DNA from: Parachlorella kessleri
Taxonomy: Eukaryota > Chlorophyta > Trebouxiophyceae > Chlorellales > Chlorellaceae
Assembly: GCA_001598975.1 (NCBI GenBank)
Contig: BBXU01000252.1
Coordinates: 1 to 45,323, forward strand
DNA length: 45,323 nucleotides
Direction: 5' to 3'
Each line of letters begins with the position of its first letter. The first letter of the stretch is position 1. The notes beneath the pieces are model-generated. The model was given only the letters and a program-made list of their open reading frames with translations. It ran no database searches and was not told the origin of the DNA. Shown piece after piece: positions 10,965 to 20,088 of the stretch. Position numbers and translations under genes: made by a program.

Positions 10965-13900
10965 CTAGTCGTCTTCCTCCATAGCTAGCCAGGCTGACAG
11001 CGGCCGCGCTGCCAGGTGCATGATATGCAGCAGGAGCTCTGTGGGTAGCTGGGCTAACAGAGTTTTGCTGCTTGGGTGGCTCTCTGTCTCAGTAGATCTT
11101 GAGCCTGGCGCTGCAAACTGCTGCCTCTGGGCAGAAGACCCGCTTACGCTTTGCTCCTGCACCAATGTAACGAAAGCAGTCAGTAAGGGCAAACGGCTCA
11201 TGTGGCCATGAACTCTGAAGCTTTCCAACCAAACGAGCAGTCTGTGTCTCAAGCAGCTGTGCGCTGCTCAAGAGTGAATGCTGTCCCAATCATGATAAGG
11301 TCCTTTGGGGCCTCCATCCTGCACAGATCGTCTCACCACAAAGCAAAGAGTTTAAGGAGAGACCCTCTGAGTAGGACATTTGAGCAAGCCCAACAGCATA
11401 CCTTGCATGCCACACAAACACAGTACAAGTGGTACATCCACTGTCGCACTGCGGACAAATGCATTCTCTAGTGCTTTACCCGCAGGGAAATCGCTTGAGG
11501 ATGTACAGTTTCCCACCCTCCTAACCTGAGCAACCTGCCGTCTCCTGCCCTGTGCTCCAGCCAGAAGGACTGCTCGAAAAAGATAAAACAAAAAATAAAA
11601 ATCAAAACTTACATATAATTTAAAAGCACGTTTAACCTGGTAAGGGTGCTGCCTGTGGGTCGCAGGGCTCCACCCCTCAGGTTGTAGCGCCAAGTGGAGC
11701 CACCTACAGGCGAGGCAGCTTGAAAATCAGCTCATGCAGACATTCTCAGTCCGCATCACCCACCGGCATTTATAACTGATGCGCTCCCAAGACAGCGCCC
11801 TGACCTACGGGGCATTTGATCCTACTTATGGAAACAAAAAGTCCAGCTGCTATGTAGCGCGATCATCACAGCACTGGTCATGGGGCCTCCCCACATGCTC
11901 TCTCTGTAGGTGCTGAGAGGCCTACAAGCAATGCTTGTGCATGATGCCACGCACATGCTGACCAGGCACCCACACACAAGAAAGTACAAGCTTGCCTGGC
12001 TGCGCCAGTATAAGGGAAGTCCTCCGGATTCTCCTTAAGTGGGTCACACAAAGCCTGAGCGCGCGGCATGTCTGGCAGGACAACATTTCGGTAGACAGTC
12101 GGCCTATGCCCAGCAGCCAGCAGGACTTCCAGCATGCGCAGGGCCCGTGTGTCATCCTTTGTCCGTTCACTGGACAACTGCAGCCAGCCGGTCAAGGAAA
12201 GATCGCAGCCCAGTAACACTATAAAACAATCTCTCAGAGCGGGGGCGAGTTTTTTAATGCTACTCAACTCGCATGTTTGGTAGAACAACCAAGGCACGTG
12301 CGTTGCCCAGCATAGCACATTTGCAGGGATGTGCACTTTCTTGCTCCAAGGAAGCATACTGCAAAATTAGGCATGTAAGTTGTGCTGTTCCTGGCTTTCT
12401 AGGCATTAATAGCAAAGCACAACCCCAATCCTTACCTCGAGCAAGTGAAGGATGGGGCAGGTGTACTGTCGAATCCAGCCCTTGGTCCAGACACTGCTTC
12501 GGTCCACTGGAAGAGGCCCAAGCTTCAGAAGAAGAGTAAGGCAGGCGAGCGACAGCGACTGAACCACCGTGTTGGCTAGCTGGGTGTCGACCACTGCCCC
12601 AGCGGTCAGGAGCAGCTCCAGCAATGCAGACTGGTCGCTGTTTGCTGCCCTTTGGGCCAGAGAGGATGCCTGGCTGCTGCTGAGTGGGGCTCCAACAGTT
12701 AGCACCACCTTGGCTAGCTGCGCTGAGCCTGCCAGCTCCACACAAGTAAAGAGGGCCTCGTAGGTACCTTCGTTTGTCAGGCGGACCTGCTGCTGGGCAA
12801 TGGCTTCCAGGAGGGCTGTGGAGAACTGCACTTCTGGGAACATCGCCATGGTTTCGAGCAGCTGCCCTAGGCGAATGCTGTTTAGCTGCATTGCCCCAGT
12901 TACAAGCTGCCCGGCCAGCTGCACCATGACCACATACACCACGTTTCTGCGGGGGTGCCAGCTGGGCTGGAGCACCTGCCAAAGGGCCTCAAGGCCAAAC
13001 TGCCTGGCAAGATGAAAAATGAGAGCTGGGTGACCCTGCTCGGCTGCCGCTTTGAGCACAGTTGCAGCTTCATCTGCCCTCAGAAATAGCTGTCGTGTGG
13101 CTGCTATATCCAAAGCCATAAGGCAAGCCACCACTTGGTTGCTGAGACACAGCCAGCGCAGGAGCAGTGCCAGCTGCTTGCTATCGCTCACTTGAAGACT
13201 ACCGGCGGCATATCTTTCTACCAGCTGAGATAACAACACCGCTGCGACCGTCGGGGGCATGAACTCATCCATGGCCTCAAAGCCTGCTGTAGGTGGCAGC
13301 TGCGCTAATAGTGGCCAAATGTCAGCGCCCATCTGCAGCAGCTGCAGGACAACATCCAAGAAATCCTGGGCTGAGGCAAACATAAGCAGCTCGCTAAGAC
13401 AGCTTGCTGACAGGGTTGGCTGCCGCTGCAGCCGCTGCTGCGATTCCTCCTGTGGCTGCAGCTGCAGCTGCTGTGCCTCCACAGCATGCAGCACTGTCAA
13501 GGCTGCACCTGGTTGGTCGGCGTGCAGGGCCCGCAGCACAAGCAGCCGCAGGTACCCACCATGCGGCGGGTTAAACCTGCCTTGCCTGTACCGCTGAGCA
13601 AGGTACGGAAACAAAGCTGCAGCCACCGTTGGACAGTAAGTGATGTAGCCACGAGCAAGTAAGTCCCACGCAATCCCAGGGCTGTGCTGCGCCACGTGCA
13701 GAGCTATGCTTACATGCCCTTTGGTGGCAGCTTGCTGCAGAATGGCATCTGCCTCTGCTGAGCTGAGCTGCACGCTGCGCTGGGCTGCTGCCTGCAGCGT
13801 TGTCAGGCAATGTTCCAGGTGGCCTAGTTGTAACGCAAGGAGGGCCAGCTGTCCCAGCAGCGTGGCGGGCACGCCGCACAGCCCGCGACTCCACCAGTGG

Positions 13901-14382
13901 GCCAGGGCATACTGCATCACTTGCTCCCTAACGAGCATGATGGCCTCATATTTATATTGTGCAAACCGCCGGTAAAAGAGGAACGGTTGCATCCCAGCCC
14001 CAGCAGCGACCAGGATTGAAGCCACCTGGGCTTTGCCCAGCGACAAAGCAATGTCCAGCGCACTGCGACCGGCCACCAGCTCGAACCGTAGCAGACCCCT
14101 GTCCGTCAGCTGTGCGGCTGCCAGCCACTTTTGCACCTGGGCCTCGCTGTAGCTGTGAGTGAGGGTGGTATCCAGGGGCACCTGGGCGGCTATCAGCTGC
14201 GGCACGAACGGGTCCCTGTCCAGCAAGATGGCAAGCATGAGGGCTGACAGGTTGCCAGGCCCGCACTTGGCTGCCTCCTGTGGCGTGCATGTTGCGACTA
14301 TGCAGGCTGCATCTCCAACAATAAGGGCGTGGAACAGAGGGAACGTCCGCTGCAAGGCTGAGCTCCTCCTCGTCAGAACCAT
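10965..14382 (-). CDS. Ankyrin-like/F-box-like repeat protein B, intact, 4 exons, 832 aa
   Basis: Exons 14382-12436, 12177-11996, 11703-11526, 11156-10965; all junctions keep frame. Residues 1-649 (exon 1) are helical repeats with ankyrin-like units (GRSALDIALSLGKAQVASIL near 115; QSALLELLLTAGAVVDTQL near 595) and a Gln-rich linker. Exon 2 carries TRALRMLEVLLAAGHRPTVYR, exon 3 the GWSPATH/LLAGAQGR block. Exon 4 ends in LLAQLPTELLLHIMHLAARP (about 802-821) and a short EEDD tail. The LPTELLLHIMxLA string resembles the first helices of an F-box, at the extreme C terminus rather than the N terminus. Odd points: the exon 2 donor is AG|GCAAGC where paralogues A, C and D have GT, and exon 3 has a T-rich 45-base in-frame insertion. 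An SCF adaptor role is inferred only from architecture. This is the only complete member of the array. Confidence 0.8.
11576..11622 (-). other. T-rich in-frame insertion in exon 3 of gene B
   Basis: Compared with gene D, exon 3 of B gains about 45 bases encoding a Phe/Tyr/Leu-rich stretch (VSFDFYFLFYLF). The insert begins with GTAAGT and is followed by AG, so it could also be a very short intron. Its composition is unlike the rest of the gene. Confidence 0.6.
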
Positions 14383-14399
14383 AGCTGCGAGCTGCGAGC

Positions 14400-15085
14400 G
14401 CTAGCTGCACAGGAGCAGAAGATGTGGCTCATGACCCGGCCACCTTGTGACTCAGCATACATCTATACACACCGTTTTTACACCAAGTCAGTAACATAAG
14501 TCCAGAGCAGGCTCCCGTACACTGAAACAAGTTGCCAGTGTTGCACAAGCCGCACATTGCTTTGAGGCACTGTAGCTTGGGCGAAGCCCGTACCTGCTCT
14601 AAGACTCCTACTTGGCCTTGTTACCGGGGACCGCACAGCTGGTTGCAACGTGCAGGCTAGAGTAGCTGGGATGTAACTGCTCCTTGCTGGTCTGCGTTGG
14701 AGTAGACTTGTACTATGTAAACGTCCACTACCCGCAATCCAAACTTCGCTGTTTGTCTTATTACAGACACAACTCCCCGTCCCGTAACTTGCACCCACGA
14801 CACGACAGCTTACCTCGCTGCGCGCTTGACATGCTTCCTGAAGGTGAAGTGATCCTGAGTAGCACTTGCAACCAACGAGCAGACGGTTAGATGAAGGGGA
14901 TGGTGTTAACTTGCCGCTTCTCCCCATGTTGCCAGGCATGTTCGAAATGCTGGCGGGAAGCCTTGGACGATACCCCCGAGATGCCAGGGCTGGTAGAGGT
15001 CAGTCAGGCTTTGACACAGTGGTGGAGGGCTTCACAGACGCTCTCATGGGTCAGCTCGATGCTGTTTGGAAGTTTCTCGCAAAAT
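14400..15085. repeat. Upstream flank of gene B, shared with D and E
   Basis: Blocks around CCTTGCTGGTCTGCGTTGGAG (about 14683-14703), CTTGACATGC, AAGGTGAAGTGATCC (14840-14854) and GCTGGCGGGAAGCCTTGGA (about 14950-14968) reappear in the same order upstream of gene D (about 23690-24055) and of remnant E (about 28158-28353 and 29697-29835). This is the promoter-side flank copied with the B-type genes. No defined promoter element could be assigned. Confidence 0.65.
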
Positions 15086-15121
15086 AAGTCCTAGTTAGAC
15101 CTCATTCAAGAGCCCTAACCT

Positions 15122-15375
15122 TCACTGCACTCTGAGAACCAACCCCCCTTGGTGAGCGGCCCTGGAGGGAGCAGGGACCCCCCTAGCGGCCGCCTGGCCA
15201 GGACAGCAGGGCAGCCACCCCTCCTGCAGACCCCCCGGGGGAAACCTCCCTGGCCACCTCTCCAAGGGGGTACCCATGGGGGTACCCCCCTGGAATGACC
15301 CCCTGGGCTGCCCGCCCTGGGGGGGCACCCCCTTGGCGGGCGCGGTGGGCGGCTGGCCTGGGGCCATGTCCAGGC
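15122..15375. repeat. GC-rich low-complexity island with GGTACC palindromes
   Basis: Runs of C4-C6 and G4-G7 alternate, with a nested palindrome of the GGGGTACCC type at about 15266-15290 and CTGGGG/CCCTTGG modules. Open frames on both strands read as Pro/Gly-rich collagen-like peptides and are composition artefacts. The island has no counterpart upstream of D, so it was gained or lost after the unit duplication. Confidence 0.65.
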
Positions 15376-15502
15376 CCATTCGGGCCCATATGGGCACAAA
15401 GCAACTGTCATATTCACCCATGTCCCGATCCCAGCTTACTAAGCCTGATGCCTCGCTCTGCAGGTAAATCCCCTTGCCACCATCTGCTTTTATGCCTGCT
15501 GG

Positions 15503-15617
15503 CTTGCACTGCCGTTGCATCGGGCAGGCGTCCCAGAGAGTGTCATTTGGGCTTCGCAACCAAATCCTTTCCATACTTGCCGCTGGTACGCCTAGCAGTA
15601 CGCTGGGTGTACAGCCT
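15503..15617 (+). repeat. Dispersed inverted repeat, plus-strand copy
   Basis: This is the partner of 10509-10620 in opposite orientation. It shares the RPRECHxGF and LVRLAVRWVYSL reading and the GGGTGTACAG end. It lies between the GC-rich island and gene C. Confidence 0.65.
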
Positions 15618-15898
15618 CTCCCAGCTTACTAAGTTGGTCGTCAAAATGCCATTGACCTGCCGGGTTGACCTGATCAGTGCCGCCCTCTCGCCTTTGTCAG
15701 CCCATATCGCCTTTTCCAACCTACAACTGAACTGGCTGGGAGCATCATGCATTTTCCCGGACTCATACTCTGGTACTGTCAACTATGAGCGAGGAATGGC
15801 TTGCATGACATGCAGCAAGATGCAAACCATATCACTGAGAAAGAGCTGCCTGGCCAAGGTTTAGGGTTTGGAGTGGGAGCTGGTACAAGCTCTCGGCC

Positions 15899-16030
15899 CT
15901 GTCAGGCAGGCAAACCTCAGGCAGGCAAACCTACTGGCTCAGCTCTCAAGCAAGACACAGAGCATACCTGCATACAGCCCTGTCAGCCCAGTACGTCCAT
16001 ACCTCCTCTCTGATCCACATTGCCTGCCAC
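15899..16030 (+). repeat. Dispersed repeat family 2, copy 2
   Basis: Begins with a 15-bp tandem pair (CAGGCAGGCAAACCT, about 15903-15932), then AAGCAAGACACAGAGC, TACAGCCCTGTCAG and CTGCCACCC, following the order seen at 6945-7072. Confidence 0.6.
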
Positions 16031-16116
16031 CCTCAGTAAAGTCGTCCCTGAAAAGCTACCACGCCGCTGTGCAGGTCTACAGGCACAGGTAAGCACAGCA
16101 TGGCCTCACTGGCTGC

Positions 16117-19100
16117 TCAGCCCGCAGCTTTGACAGCAAGCCAGGTAGACAGTGGGTGCGCTGCCAGCTGCAGAACATGAAGCACTAGCTCCATCGGCAG
16201 CTTAGCCAGCTGGCTTGCAGTGGCGGAGCGGTTGCCATGCTTGCTAGATGATTGCGCTGCTGCATGGCACGACCTCTTGGCGATTGTGCTGTCGACAGAT
16301 GCTTCCTGCACCAATAGTTGTCGCTTTGTTTTCACCAGTGCGTCTTGGGTGCGAACTCCCCGTTAATAACAGGTGCAAACCTCAGGCAGCATAGTTGCTA
16401 TGCTAACACAAGGAATACTTGATACTGAGATGCTGTTATAAGAATTTGTGTAGAAGGCTGAGACAGACAATCGGGGAGAGAACTCAGGCAAGACTCCGGC
16501 GCACTCTGCATCCCGTCCTGTTCGTACAGCTTAACTCTCACACCCTGTTCTTTACCTGCCACTCAAGCTAATACATCTTCTGACAGTGTACACCCCAGCC
16601 CCGCAAGGCTACAGGGTAGAGTACGATTTCAGGGGTACTGTACCTGCAATGGGTGCTGCATCCTGCCATGAACCACCGCCAGCAGGAACGCCTTAAATGC
16701 GCTCTTCATCCCCTTGGGGTGTTGATGGTGTGTGGCGGGGCTCCACCCCTCCAAAACCACCCACAGCCACCTGCAGATACCCAAAGTTCGGTCAACGCCC
16801 CCCCGAAATCGTGGCATATGCACCTGCCTGTGCAGCGCATTGGGCCCAAGAGGATCAGCAGGCAGACAAGGCGGCAGCCTACCAACCCTCCCACCCTGCC
16901 GGGACTGCCGGGCAGGGCCGTCCTGGCATCATCACGACACACATTGACCTCAAAAAGGGCCCACCTGCTTCCTCCATCGCGCCGGACGCTGGGCCGGCGG
17001 TCCTTCAATGGGTCGAACCCATCCATGTGCCCCAGTGCTTGGGAAGGTTGGGGTTCCGGAGCACACTTGAACCATAGCCAGCAGCAAGTAGTCCTTCCAG
17101 CATATACAGGGAACGCAGGTCGTGCTCCCGAGGACCCCAGGAGCAACTCTGCAGCAAGCACCACCTCGGGCAGTGGCTGAGGGTTAGTTCTGCACGGTCT
17201 TAGGACCACTGTATGGGAGGCAGACACAAGCGCCCTGGGGCTGTGACAGCATGCTCATGGTGTGTGCCAGACAGGGAGCCTGAACCTGCTCAACTCTGCA
17301 AAATAGGAGGGACATGAGCCCCGCATGGCGCCACTCAGGGACAGGAGTGCGGAGCTAGCAACACCAGCACTTGCACACCCACCAAACCCACCTGCAACAG
17401 GCGGAGGACAGGGCAGGCGGTGGTAGGCGCTTTGTGGGGTTGCCTGCAGGCCGTGCCGGCAAGAAGAGGCCCTCTTCTCAGAAGGGCTGCCATGCAGGTG
17501 CATGCCCGCGAGTCAACCACCACTCCAAACAGGCAGTCATCATTGCGAGCGCCTGCCCCTAGGAGCAGCTCCAGCATGGCGGCATTGTCGGCTTCAGCTG
17601 CTTTCCAGGCCAGCTCTGATGCCTCCCAGGGATCTAGCCGAGGCACCACACTCAGGAGCAGCTTGGCAAGCTCCAGTGAGTCCGGGTGGCACCTCCACTC
17701 CAGCACGACGCTATAAACGTCACCATATGTGAGCTCAAGCCTCTGCTCCCGCACTGCGTGCAATATTGCCACCAAGGCCCCCGCCTCCTGGTGCGCTGCT
17801 GCACAGCGCATCAATCGGCGCAGCCGGTTGACGTCCAGTTGCAGAACCCCAGCCTCCAGCTCCCCTACCAAGCGTTGCATGATCTGACACGTCACTGACC
17901 GGGGGGTGCTAGGGTCGAGAAGCTGCCATAGCACCTTGCTGCCAAGCTGGTCAGCGAATTCCATAACAACTGCTGGCTGCCCCTGCCGCGCTGCCTTTGT
18001 AAGGGCTCCGGAAGCTTCTACCTGAGTCATGAACACCTGACGAGCTGCTGCGAGCCGCAGTATGGCCAGGCAGGCATCAGGCTGATGGTTCAGTGCTGCT
18101 TTGTACACCAGTACTGCTAGCTGCTGGCTGCTCACTTCCAGCTGGCCTTCCCGGTACTGCTCAACCAAGTAAGGGAAGAGAACAGCTGCCACAGTGCTAC
18201 TGATGAGGCGGCATTCTTCAAGAAACCCACAGACAGGCTGAGGAGGCCCTTGGAGCAGGGACCACACATCAGCACCCTGCTGCACAAGATGCACGACCAC
18301 GTCCTGGCAGCCTTTGGCTGCTGCAGTGCGGAGCAGTGAGACGAGATTGCCTGGGGTCAGCAAGGGCAACTGCTCCTCCTGCTGAGCTTCCGTGATAGCT
18401 CGCAGAACTGCCAAGGCGGGGGCTGGCTGGCCAGATGACAGAGCACGCTGCACCAAGATGTACAGGCATTCTTGCCGCGGCAGCTCAAGCGATCCGCCCA
18501 CATACCGCTCAACCATGTATGGGAAAAGGACGGCAGCAAGTGCCGGCGGCATGGAACGCTTGGACTGAAGTAGCTCCCAGGCGCTGCCAGGGCTGTGCTG
18601 CACCACCTGCATGGTAACGTCCACCTGGCCTGCATATGCAGCCCGTCTCACCAGGATATGGACATCCACTGCGCTGAGCTGCCTGCTGTGCTGGTCAGCT
18701 GCCTGCAGCGCTGCCATGCAAGTGGTGGGCTGACCGACCAACAGCGAAAGCCGAGCCACTTGTCCCAGCAGCGCTGCAGAGGTGCTCCCAAGCCTGCAGC
18801 CTGAGTAGAGGGCCAAGGCATACAGCCGAAGCTCATCTCTCACAGGGACGGCTGCAGCAAGGGTGTACTGCGGCCATCCATATTCCTCAGGCATGAGTGG
18901 CACAAGGCTAGCCCCTGCCGAGACCAGCGCTTTGGCCTGGTCAACTTTGTGCAGACACAGGGCCAGCTCCAGTGCGCTGCGCACTTTAGACATTTGCACC
19001 CGCACCGCCTTGTCCGTCAGCTGTGCCGCTGCCAGCCACGCCCGCAGCGGGCCATCACCGTAGTTGTGGGTAAGCCTGGCATCCAGTGGCGCCTTAGCAG

Positions 19101-19305
19101 CTATTAGCTCTGGGATGAATTGGTCTCTGCCCAGGAGCAGCGCCAAGAAGGTGACAGACAAGTTTCCAGGCCCGCACTTGGCTGCCTCACTGGGTGTACA
19201 AAGCAAAGCCATGCTTGCTGCATCTCCAATTATGAGAGCATGGAAGAGTGGAAAGTCCTGCTGGAAGGCAGAGCTGGCTCGCAAGCTTCTTCGTGTGTGC
19301 ACCAT
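16117..19305 (-). pseudogene. Ankyrin-like/F-box-like gene C, frameshifted in exon 2
   Basis: Exons by comparison: 19305-17392, 17148-16965, 16770-16644, 16305-16117 (TGA). Exon 1 is fully open for 638 codons from MVHTRRSLRASSAF, the start shared with A; an in-frame ATG 15 bases upstream is less likely. It carries ankyrin-like units such as RSALELALCLHKVDQAKALV and a C-terminal block NAAMLELLLGAGARNDDCLF. Exon 2 has lost one base near 17030 (CATGTGCCCC here, CATATGCACCC in A), so LRNPNLPKHWG shifts and stops shortly after. Exons 3 and 4 are intact and would end in LAKLPMELVLHVLQLAAHP. A protein of roughly 690 residues lacking the F-box-like end is possible if transcribed. Otherwise this is a recent pseudogene or an assembly indel. 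Confidence 0.75.
16481..16570 (+). repeat. Dispersed repeat family 2, copy 3
   Basis: CAGGCAAGACTCCGGCGCAC, TGCATCCCGTCCTG and TTTACCTGCCACTCAAGCT lie in the intron between exons 3 and 4 of gene C. Order matches the copy in gene A. Confidence 0.55.
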
Positions 19306-20088
19306 GGCTGGAACCTGCACAACAGGACGATGTGTACTGTTAAGCTGCCTGCTATTGAAGTTTTCCGGCTTGCCATCAATGTAGCTTGAGGGCGAGTGTC
19401 TGCTTTATCCTGCAACGCTGACAAATGACATGCTAAAGGTGTGTTTTATTAGCAGCCCTGCCTGATCGGTTGAAGGACGGCTTTCCTCTTGACCCTTGCT
19501 TAGAGCTTGGCCCGTTCCCTTCACAAGCGCCACTGAAATACCGCAATTTGGCCTTAAAGCGTGTAAAACATGACCGCGTGTCCAACTGATCTGCAACGAC
19601 CAGGGGACATATGCCGGCCGGGCAGGCTGAGCTCCTAAATAGCGAGAATGGACGTGACGTGGAAGCGGGAAGCCTTGGACTTTTTGATTTTGGACCTTAG
19701 TATTGTCACCTAGAAGGATGATGCGCAGAACAAAACACAATCAAGAATGCACGTGACAAGAAGGGTTCAGACAGCAGCGTGGCAGGTGCCAGCTAAAACA
19801 CAATTGTTAGAGATTTGTAGCTGCTCTCGCTAAGACCTTACCCAAGGGCCTTGCATGGATTCTATATAAGTGTGACCAATTTGTGACCAAGGCAACTGCG
19901 TTGCAAACAAGACACGGAGCTTGTACTATTGTACATCTTTGTGTGAGGTTCACTACCACACAGACTCGTTGCACAATTGTAAGAAAACAATGGGAAGTCA
20001 CCTCGATGCTGCTTCGCCCATGCGCTCCCTGTCTCTTTTTAAATTCTCTTCCTGATTTTATGCAGTGCGGAATTGTATATATGGCAGA
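19306..20088. other. C-D intergenic spacer
   Basis: No gene is supported. It parallels the A-B spacer and includes a copy of repeat family 1 at 19743-19800. It is shorter than the A-B spacer and lacks the inverted repeat present there at 10509-10620. Confidence 0.6.

Noticed and set aside
10442..10984. 180-codon plus-strand open frame between genes A and B
   Set aside because: The homologous C-D spacer does not preserve it, and it overlaps the end of gene B. It is a chance frame over repeats.
15115..15574. Collagen-like Pro/Gly-rich open frames on the minus strand
   Set aside because: They arise from the GC-rich island; both strands and several frames are open and no splice context supports a gene.
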